Assembly (NCBI GenBank): GCA_033961575.1
Contig: CM066727.1
Coordinates: 1,760,001 to 1,824,000, forward strand
Length of the DNA stretch: 64,000 nt
Direction: 5' to 3'
Origin: Aselliscus stoliczkanus
Taxonomy: Eukaryota; Chordata; Mammalia; Chiroptera; Hipposideridae
The stretch's first letter is position 1; each line of letters starts with the position of its first letter. A model generated the notes under the pieces. It did not search any database, had not been told where the DNA came from, and was given only the letters and a program-made list of their open reading frames with translations. This document shows positions 27,116-38,739 of this stretch, one piece after another. Both the position numbers and the translations under genes were made by a program.

Positions 27116-28393
27116 TTCCAAGCCAGGTCTTACTTTAGTCTCTCTATCGCCCAGCACAGGCAGAAAAGACAGTCAGGACACACCGGGGCACTGAGCAGCA
27201 GCAGCCACATGTCACTGAAAGTCCACGCGGGGCAGCTTTGAGCATCTTGGTAATTTTTCATACGCCTCTCATGTTTTTAATACTGCATGGGCTCTAAAAG
27301 AAACCCCCTCAACCACACCTGCAAATGCAATTTCCTGATAACAAGTAGAACAGAAATACTCTCAAGGTAAGTTTTCCAGAGAACTGCACTTGCAGAAAAG
27401 CAATTAAAACCAAGGAACAACACAGACATGCGCTTATGTAAGACACGCCCTGATGCTGCTGGCTGAAGGTGTTTACACGCCACCAACTTTGTTACGTAAA
27501 TGACAGCTGTGCTCAGCAGCGGGCCGCACTGCGTCTGGGAGGGAAATGTTTACATGCGACTCCTAAGTGGCTGCGTTTACTGCATGAGAGTTTTGATTAA
27601 GTTCTGCTCAGGTAACTGCTTTCTAGTCTATATGTGAAAATTACAAACCTCTCCCAGGCCCACGTGCTCTCCTACAATAATAGTTTTAGCTTTTCTACTG
27701 CCCCGAAGGAAAGTCGCAGCGGGACACACGGAGAAGCTGCTCTGGGCCCAGGGACACCCCTTTCGTGTGACCGGAAGTGCTGAGAGGAGCATCTCAGCAA
27801 CTTCCGAGGTCCTGCGCTTATTCATTTTTCCAGAGTAAAAAGCATTTACATTAAAAAAGCATAGTATGAATGGATGATAGTGAAATCCATATTTGTTAAG
27901 GATTCTTAACACTCAGATTAATCCCTGGCCTCATGATCACGTGACTAACATTCTGCATTTTCAAGTCAACGGTGCAGATGCCACATTAGCCCTGGTGAAA
28001 TAACCCAGACTCAGTCTACTATCCGACAGGAGAAAAGCTAAGAGCAGACCTCATTTTTCTGAGGGTTAGTACCATGTTAAGCCTAAAATTACATATTTTG
28101 TACTTTCAAATATGTCATTTCCCCCCGCCAAAAAAAAATAGTATGTTTTCTTACTGAGGAGAAATTGCCAGAAATGTTTGGGGGCAAAGTTGAATAACAG
28201 TTGAATAAATTATCACACTGATGCTTCCTTCTTAACTTCCTCACCAGGAAGGACTTCAGGTCTTAAATTGAAACCCATCTGTTCACCAGTTTGGTAAGGG
28301 AACCCTCCTATTTGAAAGCTCGGGCCACTACGGCTGCGACACACCGCAGACACGCCCCGTCTGCAGAGCTCTGAACCCCAATGAAACCAGTAC

Positions 28394-28520
28394 CTGATGG
28401 TTTTCCCTGGGTCGGCCTCTATGACCCACGTGCAGTGCAGGTTGTTGTCATAGGGAGCTGGGTAGCCAGGGGACAAGAGGCGCCCTGAGGTGGCCGCATG
28501 GATCTGACCCCCACACTCCG
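28394..28520 (-). CDS. CSMD1: CSMD1 exon: first half of CUB domain 8
   Basis: A 127-bp exon encoding AECGGQIHAATSGRLLSP through EADPGKTI. It carries the first disulfide pair (ECGG and LHCTW) and the SPGYPAPYDNN segment found at the same position in other CUB domains. The acceptor is TCTTACAG before CGGAGTG. The donor is ATCAG followed by GTACTG, the weakest-looking donor of the five. The split Ser codon (AG plus C) joins to CUB8b to give KTISLHF, matching human CSMD1. The intron before this exon is only 1.1 kb and mostly minisatellite; the one after it is 11.5 kb. Confidence 0.96.
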
Positions 28521-29622
28521 CTGTAAGAGACACAGAAACACGGCATCACTCGAGGCGTCACAGGTTGTCATCTGGCTACACTTCAACACGGACCCCGTCA
28601 CATCTGCGCTCCATGCACAGAGAAATACACACTCGTCCCTCGGTGTCGACCCTTTTTTCTCCGTTATATTCCCAAGCCTGACCCTGAGGCCAGGCAGGGC
28701 CCTCAATGTGATGGCGGCTGAGAGTACACAATTGGGAAACACTCGTGTTAGAATCCTGATGATAACTCTCTGCGAAGAGTCTCAACACACGGGCACTGGG
28801 AAATCCGCCCTCACGCCTGAGACCACCCCACAGAGGTGGGCAGACCAGCCAAGTGGCGCTGGGAGTGGGGGCAGGGAGAGCACCTTCAGGCCCCCGCGGC
28901 CGGCCGGCGACCCCAGGGCCATGGCCCCCCACTCACCCACGCAGGACGGCCACCCCAGGGCCGCGGCGCCGACTCCCCCAGGGGGCCAGGCGGCGACCCC
29001 AGGGCCGCGGCCCCACTCATCCTCGCAGGATGGCCACCCCAGGGCCGCGGCCCCACTCATCCTCGCAGGATGGCCACCCCAGGGCCGCGGCCCCTACTCA
29101 CCCACGCAGGACGGTGACCCCAGGGCCACGGCCCCACTCCCTCACGCAGGCCGGCCACCCCAGAGCCGCAGCCCCACTCACCCACGCAGGCCGGCCACCC
29201 CAGGCCCGCGGCCCCACACACCCACCCAGGCTGGCCACCCCAGGGCCGCTGCCCCACTCACCCCCGCAGGACGGCCACCCCAGGGCCGCGGCCCCTACTC
29301 ACCCACGCAGGACGGTGACCCCAGGGCCGCGGCCCCACTCCCTCACGCAGGCCGGCCACCCCAGAGCCGCAGCCCCACTCACCCACGCAGGACGGCCACC
29401 CCAGGGCCGCGGCCCCACTCACCCACGCAGGACGGGGACCCCAGGGCCGCGGCCCCACTCACCCACGCAGGACGGCGACCCCAGGGCCGCGGCCCCACTC
29501 CCTCACGCAGGCCGGCCACCCCAGGGCCGCGGCCCCACTCACCCACGCAGGCCGGCCACCCCAGGGCCGCGGCCCCACTCACCCACGCAGGCCGGCCACC
29601 CCAGGGCCGCGGCCCCACTCAC
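28521..29622 (-). other. CSMD1: CSMD1 intron between Sushi7 and CUB8a
   Basis: A 1,102-bp intron, unusually short beside its neighbours. About two thirds is the 40-bp minisatellite, which begins at the donor itself. The remaining ~390 bp before the acceptor is ordinary-looking sequence ending in the pyrimidine-rich TGTTTCTGTGTCTCTTACAG. Confidence 0.93.
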
Positions 29623-29640
29623 CCACGCAGGACGGCACGG
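28907..29640 (-). repeat. 40-bp minisatellite carrying copies of the Sushi7 splice donor
   Basis: About 18 tandem units of 40 bp, very GC- and CpG-rich. On the plus strand each unit reads roughly CCCCAGGGCCGCGGCCCC followed by ACTCACCCACGCAGGACGG. On the sense (minus) strand this is CCGTCCTGCGTGG, then GTGAGTGGGG, then CCGCGGCCCTGGGGTGG. The first 13 bases equal the end of the Sushi7 exon and the next six equal its donor. The array overlaps the last ~18 bases of the exon and extends into the intron. Ten units besides the real one keep GGTGAGT (plus-strand junctions near 28934, 29100, 29180, 29260, 29301, 29381, 29421, 29461, 29541 and 29581). The others have ATGAGT, GAGGGAGT or GTGTGT variants. 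Each full unit also contains the palindrome GGCCGCGGCC. The left end (28907-29000) is more degenerate. Confidence 0.95.
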
Positions 29641-29814
29641 GCTTGTCCCACACCCTGCGGTCCCCGCTGAGGCAGGTCAGCGTGCTGCTGCCGTGCAGGC
29701 TGTAGCCCGGGTTGCAGCTGTACAGGACGGTCGTGTCAGTGAAGTGGCCGCCATCGCGGACCCTGTAGCCATAGCTGGGGATTCCCGGGTCCTCGCATTT
29801 TATGAGGTCGAAAC
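29623..29814 (-). CDS. CSMD1: CSMD1 exon: Sushi (CCP) domain 7
   Basis: A 192-bp exon holding one complete Sushi/complement control protein module. The four expected cysteines lie in KCEDPG, YSCNPG, LTCLSG and PSCV, and the conserved Trp is in RRVWDKP. The Gly-Tyr of CNPGYSL and the PGIPSYGY opening are also typical. The acceptor follows a good pyrimidine tract (CTCCTCGCAG before GTTTCG). The donor is TGCGTGG followed by GTGAGT. The exon completes the Ser codon begun in CUB7b and leaves one base that forms Ala with the next exon (CVAECGG). A copy of its last ~13 bases plus the donor is the building block of the adjoining minisatellite. Reading past the donor gives about 14 more codons and then TGA at 29581-29579. 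The 25.5 kb upstream intron is the largest complete one in the window. Confidence 0.97.
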
Positions 29815-32800
29815 CTGCGAGGAGGAGAGGACAGGAGGGGCACAGATGAAAGCAGGATGGATTCCAGGGTGACAATCACAGCCAAAGAGCCTGGGTTGTC
29901 CCGTGTCCCCTGGGGTGACAAAAGCAGAAGACGATCGTGGAGGTAAAAAGAGGGAAACACGTGCGGGTCTTGATCATCAGGGTTTGTTAACTATTTGGTG
30001 TTTCTTGAGCTTTGGTCACTTGACTTGTCCCTTTCTCTATTTACCTGCTTATCAGGACCATGTTTTCCTAGAGTGCTGAGGTGTCACCTGCCCCCTGGCC
30101 CCCCGCCGGCACGCTGACTCTCCAGAAAGCCTCCGCTCCAAGGGGGGCTGCCAGCGTTTGCAGCCCCCGCTTTTCCTCTGCATGTCTGGAACCCGCCAGG
30201 AGGGGGACACCCATCACCGCCACCAGGGTGCCTGCCGGGTCATCACTGCAGACACCGTTAAGAGCCACCTGCCTTCATGCCACCGTCCCCTGGAACGCCA
30301 AGACCTTAAGCTTTGCGGGGAATCAGAAAGTCACCGCAGCTCGCAGCGGACAGCCTGGGGCCTCAGGGCTGTCGCGGCCCACGGCCCACGGCCAGGATCG
30401 GGCAGGGGCTCCACACGCCGCCACCACCAGAAAGTGGCATCACAGCGACTCCATCACACCCAGCGCTTACACGCAAAGAAGATAAGGACGGAAATGAGGA
30501 CTCCGGCGTGCGGTGCCACGGCCGTGTGCTGCTCCCATGGGAGGCCAGGCCCTGGGACCGCCTGCAGAGCGAGCCCCGTGGGGGCAGGGCGCTCCCCTCA
30601 TCACCATACAATCTGTGACCACTACAGCAGCAGAGTTGGAAACTGCAGCTCCACATGGGCTGTGCGCATTTATTTCCACCTACCTTAGCTTCTTCCTTTT
30701 CTCAATATTAAATTTAATTTAAAAAAAGAATGTGTGATTTTTGATGTCTGCCTGTCAAACGTGCATTTTGAGATGCCGTCCATCGAGGGAAATGCGTCCT
30801 TAAATTCAATAGCATTTTACCCTGGTGACCTCCACGTCATCAAGACTGAGTTTTACAACGCACGCTGCACAGGACGGAGAAAGGAGCTCCCGTTTGAGAA
30901 CACACAGGCAGAGGCAAAGAAAAGCTTCACTCTTTAAAGTTCTTTCCGGTAAAGTGCCTGTGTTTATTGATTATGCCTTTACGTAACTCGGACCTATATT
31001 CAGGAAACGCTAAGCATCTTACTTCAGGATTCCGGCAGGAAGAGCAGGAGTACTCATGTGTCAGTTCCAGTGCACACCAAAGGCACACTCACAGTCCCCA
31101 TCGAGGGGAATCAGGGACAGGGTTCCCGCCACAGACGGTCTGAGGCTCATGACCCCGCCAGTCTGACAGCTCTGGGGAGAGGAACACGCAGACCTGCTGA
31201 GTTCACGGTGACGAACCGCCATTGAACGTGTCATGAAAGGCCTTGACGACCACAGAGCCCGAGTTTGTCCTTTTACAGAAGTTAAGAAGAACCAAATCTT
31301 TGTTGTTATGGTTTTATTTCCTCGGATGTCTGGAAGTGAGAGATGTGAGCAATGGGGCCGAAGCAGTGCTGCCCAGCGTGACAGGAGGCCGAGGGGTCTG
31401 CTGGCCATCCTCAGACTGGGGTCTGCTAAGAGTAACAGGCAGTGTTTCCAAGTGTTTCACTATTTCAATCAAATTAGGTGGATGAGCATCAAATGCCAGT
31501 GGAACACAAAATTGGAAACATATGCTAGACACACAAAATCAAGGTACACAAACTACGAACAGGAGTCAACCATGTATCCGTATCGTCCATCCCACTGCAC
31601 AGAGTCCTCGGTCGCCTACCAGGCCTCTGTGAGAGGTGACAACTTCAAATGCTAACGGGGCCACACCTGCCCCCCAATGACGAGCCAGGCTGCTGCCTGA
31701 CGGAGGCCCAGGGACACACTGACGGGCATCCGGGGGGCAGCCACAGCCCGCCGTCCTGCTGGAATTCACACCTGTGTGACCCAAGCTTCTGATTTTTTTG
31801 AGAAGCATCAGAAATCCGGATGTCTCAAGTTCACAAAAACGCTTGTCGAACGAATAAAGATTCCGAAAGGGGAGATGTTGACAACCTGAGGTCAGACCAT
31901 CAGTTATGTATGAATAACATGAAAGCAACTATGCATGGGTGATGGATCAGTTTATGATAAAGCCATTATCGAGACTCAGAATGGGGAAAGCCTGGCACAT
32001 TTCATCTGATGCTTTAAAGGCAGCTGTGAACAGCACACACCTGCTGGGGCTGATGGGCCAGGCGAAGGGCGCGCCACGCTGACTGGTCCAAGGGCTTCCA
32101 CTCTGACGGCAAATTCTTGCCCGGTTCTGCCGAAGGGTTTTGTTATAAAAGCTTTCCCTTGATGGACACTTGTGCCTGTGCCGATAAATCGTGGCTCATT
32201 TTCCTGTGTGACTCCCACACAGTCTCATTACCCTCAGTCCCGAGCCCCACAGACAGCTGACAGACGTGAATGCTTTTATGTGTTTCAGCAGATCTGTCTG
32301 TGGTTTTAAAGACATCCGTCAAATCAGTTACCAAGGTTCTGACATCCCCAAATTTACTTCTATTAAGGTTACCTAGAAGAAGCATTTTCCTCCACCCTCG
32401 AAATTGCATTTAAACCTTTTTGGAGCAAGGCAGGCAGGAGCAAACACAGATGTACCTATAAAAACATCTACTAAACGTCATTTGGGTTGAATTTGTTAGA
32501 GAGAAATCTGCTTTATTGCTTTTTCTATCACTTAATCTCAAAAGTTGTTTATTTAAACCACATCTTGCCCTGCAGAGAAGTTAAGGCAAGTTATTTATCA
32601 TGAGTAGCTTCTGTTTCCACTACCCGTGGGCCCCTTTTTCTTATGATGACGTCTATTATTTTAACAAAAGGTCACTTAAGTCCTTGATAGGATCATGGAA
32701 TGTACTGTTTTGTAAAAAGTGCCACGCTTCCTAAGTGCTCGAAACCTCTAGGCCACCAATGTCATTACATGAAATATGTTCTTCTTTGTCAGAAAGTTGA

Positions 32801-34177
32801 AAAGTATTTGGCTTCTGCAGAATTTTGTTTTCCAATTTTCAGTCCACTGCAGAAAGCTTTGTTTGTGCAAAGCTTCTCCCACGATTGAATAACCCACGCA
32901 CGGTTATAGGTGGAATCAGAGACCTTTCTTCCTGGAGGAAGCACTGCAAACAGCAAGGGTCACTGTCACGAAAGGACAAGAGAAAGCTCCCAGCAGCCCA
33001 CCGTTTGTCCCGTTGGACTCGGGGACTCGCAGTCCGTCCACACGCACAGGAAGCCCAGATCCGCGGCTTCTCTCCACAGACAGGGTGAGACGCATTTCCG
33101 CCGAGCCCGGGGTGCTATGGCGTTAAGGAGTAATATGATCACTGTCTCCCCAAAAATTCAGCACTGTTTTTAAACATGGGTAAAATCAGTTGCATTGCTA
33201 ACAGCAGAGTTCTGACATAACAATATGGAATTCCATGATGTTGATTCAATATCCATTTCGGGAAAGTGTTCTCCTGTGGTTCACTAACAGCATTTTCTTG
33301 AGATTTAGATCTACAAAGATATTCCTCCACAGAAGAGGTATTTCCATTTTAATATAAATCTAAAAGACTTCAGAGTGATCAGTCTTAAGATTGCTAAAGA
33401 ATAATGACTTTAAAAATATAGAGAAAACATCTTGTTTTGACCTGAAGCCACTAGCCTGCAGGAAATCTGTGTACAAATACTGTCTTCATGCCCTCGGACC
33501 TTTAAAAAGATTAAGTTGAGTTATTTTGGGTCAAAACGTTATTAAGAGTTGCAATTGTTACTTGACTTGTTTAGTAATTCTATTTCTTTCTGTTTTCCAG
33601 TGATTTCTTCTGTTCTGTCAGCACAGATGCTTTGAACAGTATGTTCAAGTCAAAACAAGCTGCAAACACCAGACAGATGAAAATCACTGCTCCCGATCGT
33701 CTGCAGCAAGTGTCCATTGTGATAGTTGTAAGAATTAAATCTTGGACCTCTTCAAAGTTGAAGAAAAATTAGTGTTATAAGAGACTTCCACTAACTCTCA
33801 CGCATTTGGACTCATTCTTATCTTCCAAATAACCACTTGTGTGTGAAAAGAAGCTGCTCAGGACCGAACCCGTCCTACACGCCCGGCTGCCTTAGGAGGC
33901 GGTCACGGGGGGCTCCTCCACTTACGCGGCTTACCACTTCCCCGCTCAGGCGAGCTCTGGGGGCTGAATGGCAAACGTGCTTGTCATTTATGAATCTCTG
34001 ATCTCTTCTATGAACAACAGAACAAACTGCAAATATTTATACCAACCTATTATCGCATAACTCTCTTTAGAATATGAGAAAGGTTGTTGTGTGCATAATA
34101 AAATATAAAACAACAGACAGTGCTTTCACATTTGCATTCAGCCAAATGGAAAACTACCTGACCACTTAGATATTCTT

Positions 34178-34289
34178 GACATTTTTTTTTTTTTAAGAGG
34201 GAAGTGTCACTGGCCCTCATATGTGGGATCCGAACCGGGGCTGCTGGCTTCCCAAGCCAGCGCTTGCCACCACGCCCCTCGGCCGGCCC
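34178..34289 (-). mobile_element. Short tRNA-headed SINE
   Basis: Antisense copy: T tract, AGTGTCACTGGCCCTCATAT, GGGATCCGAACCGGGGC and CTCGGCCGGCCC. It is flanked by TAGATATTCTT on both sides. Confidence 0.92.
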
Positions 34290-34672
34290 TAGATATTCTT
34301 TAACTGCCTTCATCCACCATCATTTGGAGAGAAATGCAGTTTAAGAAGGGATTGCTGCTTAAACTTATTGTGCTTCAAACAAGAATAAAGTTCTTTAACA
34401 GTGAATCCCCTGACATGTTTGATTGATTCATGTTTTTGAACACAACTCTCATTATTTAAGAATGAAATTCTAGGCAAATTTGTGTGGGTGGATGTTTGAT
34501 TTTTAATTATCTATTAAATTATATATGTACATTGCTTTCTACCTATAGCTGGTATTAGTTTCAAATTTTTTCACAGCTACCTTTTTTCATTTAATCCATA
34601 TCTTTTTCTCATATGTTGTTTTATTATTGCTGCTACTACTTTATGATTATGTGAGCAGCCCCCATGGAAATA

Positions 34673-35241
34673 TAAGGTTTCACAATTAAGTTCATGAACT
34701 CATCCTAGAAAAAGTGCTACACACCTCATTGCTGAATATCACTATGGTCACCTTCGAAGTATTCCCCTTGGGAAGCTATGCACTAATGCCAGTATCTAGT
34801 CAGCCCATCAAAGCAATTTTGGAACTCTGTTTCTGCAATGGCCATCAGAGGTGTCATCATATTACCCTTGATGTCCTGAATGTCATCAAAATGTCTTCCT
34901 TTCAATATTCCCTTTATCTTCAGGTAAAGAAAGAAGTCACTGGGGGCCAGATCAGGTGAGTAGGGAGGGTGTTCCAATACAGTTATTTGTTTACTGGCTA
35001 AAAACTCCCTCCCAGACAGTGCTGTGTGAGCTGGTGCATTGTCGTGATGCAAGAGCCATAATTGTTGGCCAAAGTTCAGATCATCTAACTTCTTCATAGA
35101 GCCTTTTCAGCACTTCCTATTAGTAAACTTGGTTCACTGTTTGTCCAGTTGGTACAAATTCATAATGAATACTCCCTCTGATATCAAAAAAAGTTAGCAA
35201 CGTTGCTACAATAAGTTCGCAAACTTAATTGTCAGAACTCA
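34673..35241 (-). mobile_element. Mariner-derived mini-element, copy 2
   Basis: A 569-bp element flanked by TA target duplications (34671-34672 and 35242-35243). Its ends contain CACAATTAAGTTCATGAAC and, inverted, GTTCGCAAACTTAATTGTC. The minus strand retains LLHHDNAPAHTALS and PPYSPDLAPSDFF from a mariner transposase C-terminal half. It has the same internal deletion as copies 1 and 3, so it is a non-autonomous family member. Confidence 0.92.
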
Positions 35242-36749
35242 TACTCAATTTCCCAGAAATAGCATTATCAATAGGACGATGACAATGTTTAAACAAAAAA
35301 GTGAGTTTCTGAGTTCCAGGGTGAAACATCAAAAAGCCTGTAAAAGTCCAGAATGAAGGTCAGATAACCAAGAAGCCTAGTTAGACTTCTACCAAAGCCT
35401 AGTTAGTTACACAAATAAGATGATATGTGTTTTTAAAGAATACGACAAATGCCACAGGGCAGGTTCCTGTGCACACAGAGAGAGGCAGAAACAGAGTGGG
35501 CATGTTGGAGGGGCACCCTTGCAGCTGGTCTAGGGGGACAGCGGGCACTGGGAGTCATGAAATCAGAGGGCGAGTGCCCCAGATGCAGTCTTCACCGATG
35601 GGTGGAGTTTGGAAGATGTGGATGTCCCAGATGTGGATGTCCAGGAGTACTGTGTTTGTTGGAGCTTTGCTCCAGCATGTGGACACTGCCATGGAGGGAG
35701 ACAGGGGTCAAAGTGGACAGGAGGGTTACGGGCAGGGATGGGAGGCCAGCCTTCAGCCCCAGGGTGTCAAGACCCATGGAGAGAGGCAAAGGTGTCTACA
35801 CAAGGCAGGGACACAAACTGCTTGTGTTTCAGGGCGCTAACCCAACAAGTAGCGATGTGGAGTATGGATGGAGTGAGGGACGCAGTAAGAAAAGTTACCT
35901 GGAAAGATTATTTACTTAGTGCCGAAAGGCATGGAAGCCGTGGGACATGGGCTAGTGGGTGAGGAGGGACCGTGAGTATACAGCACAGAGACATCTCCTC
36001 CCACAAAGGGACCCTCAGCTGCATGGAGGCAGCAGGAAGATGACGGGATGAGGAGAGAAGAGAAGGAATGGAGCTGGACTTTGAGGTGTGAGAGAGAAAG
36101 GAGAGCGTCAGCATCACCAGCTCATCACAGCAGGGTCCCCTCACTACAGATGCAGGGGTCCATCCAGGAAAAGGAGGAAATCCTTCATCGGCACCTTCTA
36201 CTATGAAGCAATCAAAATAAACATGCTTTGAGCATTTGGGGGGATGGACAAAGGAAGTATCAGGCCTTACAGAGCTCCTGTGCAACAGGGAAATCAGACA
36301 TGAAAACAGATGACAGCAGATTGAATGACACCCAGGTGACAGAAATAAGTAAAATACACATCAACAGCCACACAGTCATAACGAGTGCACTTTTCTCTGT
36401 TGCTCTTGGTGACTTTCTATTAGCTTTCCCATTTTTTGTCAGTCGTTGCTGTGTTGTGTTTTGTTCACTTTTTTTTATTTATTTTGGAGGTAACTAGTAG
36501 GAGGGTACAGGATAATTTTAATGGAAACTCCTATAAATTTTTAGGAGTACAGCTCCTTCTATATGTAGAATGAGCCTTCAGTAATCTGGCTAATACTAAT
36601 GAGTCTCTGGCAATAGTTCTCCAGGTTAGTATCTAAAAGATACTTAGATGTATCTAAGTCTTTTATACATTTTAGTTTTAAGCAAAAATATTGATGTAAA
36701 AAACTGCTACTCTCATTGTAAAGGTAAGCTATTATTTTCCTAAAAGGAT

Positions 36750-37160
36750 TTTTTTTTATTGGGGGAGGGGAACAACATTGGGAAACCGGGGAAGGGGAAC
36801 AGACAAGTTGCTGTCTTTTTGTTCCTCGGTCTAGTTGCGGAGGACGTTGCTTCACTGGCCCATGTTGGTATTGTCATTGCGCTCTTCCCGGATGAGGCAG
36901 ATCGGTCGCTGGCCTCTGGATGGTCGCTCACCGCGGCTATTGGCAGCTCACGCTGGCTGCCGGCCACTCACTGTAGCCTATGGCAGCCCACTGCAGCAGG
37001 GGCTGCAGCCTACACCGTCGCCGGGGCTCGCACAGCCCAGCTCCAGGTGGAGCTGTTGTTAGCTGTAGAGGGCAGTGTCACTGGCCCTCATATGTGGGAT
37101 CCGAACCGGGGCCGCTGGCATCCAAAGCCAGCTCTTATCACCGCACCACTCGGCTGGCCC
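36750..37160 (-). mobile_element. Long composite SINE, copy 1
   Basis: About 410 bp, antisense. The right end carries the same tRNA-type head as the short SINEs (GGCCCTCATATGTGGGATCC). It is joined to a ~300-bp body with GTTGCTTCACTGGCCCATGT, AGGCAGATCGGTCGCTGGCC and a GGGGGAGGGGAACA tail. The same body is present at 56861 and 62000. Flanking duplication is short (CCTAAAA). Confidence 0.88.
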
Positions 37161-37212
37161 TAAAATGTATTTTAAATTATGATTTGTACCTGATGTCAAA
37201 GCTAGTAATTTG

Positions 37213-37502
37213 TATACAGTAGCCTAATTTTTTATAATTAAAATATATTGAGAGTATAATTTCCTAATATAACATTTTTTTTCTATTTGACTCAACATAT
37301 CAATAGACATTAAAGTAAAAAAAGTTAATTTAGATAATCTAGTTGAGAACACGTATCTGGTATACAGTAGCCTAATTTTTTATAATTAAAATATATTGAG
37401 AGTATAATTTCCTAATATAACATTTTTTTTCCTATTTGACTCAACATATCAATAGACATTAAAGTAAAAAAAAGTTAATTTAGATAATCTAGTTGAGAAC
37501 AC
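37213..37502. repeat. Recent 148-bp tandem duplication
   Basis: Copy 1 (37213-37352) and copy 2 (37361-37502) both run from TATACAGTAGCCTAATTTTT to GATAATCTAGTTGAGAACAC. They differ only by single-base length changes in a T run and an A run. The eight bases GTATCTGG separate them. The sequence is unique AT-rich intron, not a known repeat. Confidence 0.95.
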
Positions 37503-38739
37503 ATTGTTGTAACCTACAACAATTTAATGCGTTAACCAAGTCACTTAGTATTTATGAAGTGCCTGGTCAGCTTCAGGTATTCTGTTGGATGCTAAAACAT
37601 AATGTCAATGAACCTGAGAATCTGCATGGAAGAAAGACAACATACAACTGTCACCGTGTCACACGTGCAGTGATTCCACGCACACCGCCTCCCCACGGGA
37701 CGTATGGCGCACTTCGCACGATCCTGTGGTCCGGGGCAGCCGACAGGCCAGGCTCCGCCTCTCAGGCTGAGAGTCTACCTGGGAGTGTTACAGGACATCA
37801 GAAGTTCTCAAGGGCAACAGAATGGACAGATATCTAGGTGGCAAGCAGGAGGGGTCATGGAGCGGGCGCCTGCGGGTCTGCGGGCAGGCTTTCTGCGGAA
37901 GGCAGATGCTAGGGCAGGGAAACCCATCTATACATGGGCAGCCACACAGGGGGCACCATGGCTGCTTCTAAATGGTCCCTTTCCTTCCCCGGGGCGCATG
38001 GGGCAGCGCGGGGGCAGGGCGCCAACCACACGCCATGCCTGATTGTGGACCCTCCTCTCAGGTTCACAAACAGAAGCACGCACGCCTGCATGTACACATC
38101 TACACCAAGACACATCCAGACGTGCGATGAAATGGGTCCAGCGAGCCATCTACCACGTTTAATTACAGAAAATGCAATTTCGTTATTTCACAAGATGGTG
38201 CAGGACACAGCAAGACTTCTTATTTTCCTTATTTCAGCATAATTTAAGGAGTAACTTCCTTTCTGCAAAGTTCTGGCCTTCTCTTTTGTTAGTCTGGGAA
38301 CAACACATCTAAACAATAAAACTCAACGTTTTTTAATTTTAAACTCTGAAGCTCATGAATTGCTTAAAATACCTTGATTATTCCAAGCATCTTATTAACT
38401 ATTGCTGATTTCTTCTTTTTTTTTTTTTAATTTAGCCATAGGAGTTTGTGGTCCTCAAGATTCTTCAATCAAATACTAAGTTGGGAAGAACTGAAAATCC
38501 TTTACAATATAGACTTAAATAACTCTCTATAACATACTTCCATAGCTTGATATAATTTGATGTAAAAACAGTATGGAAATGAAATCTGGACTGAATACAG
38601 ATTACTACAGCTGTGAAATTAAATATCAATAAAAATAGAGCCAATATCTGGAACAAGGTGGCAATTAGGAGGCTTCTACCAACTTCTCACAGATACAAGA
38701 ACTGAAGTGTATTTCAATTATATTATAATATAACTGCAA

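Noticed and set aside
28907..29640. Possible CRISPR array because of regular repeats
   Set aside because: Units are contiguous 40-bp tandem copies without unique spacers, and the host is a mammal.
28498..29872. Open frames of 390 and 339 codons on the plus strand, rich in Pro, Arg, His and Ala
   Set aside because: They are translations of the 40-bp minisatellite antisense to CSMD1. The unit lacks stops in these frames and there is no family resemblance or splice context.
35430..36220. Overlapping plus-strand open frames of 115-155 codons
   Set aside because: They overlap in different frames without a domain, have no splice-compatible context and look like chance frames in purine-rich intron DNA.
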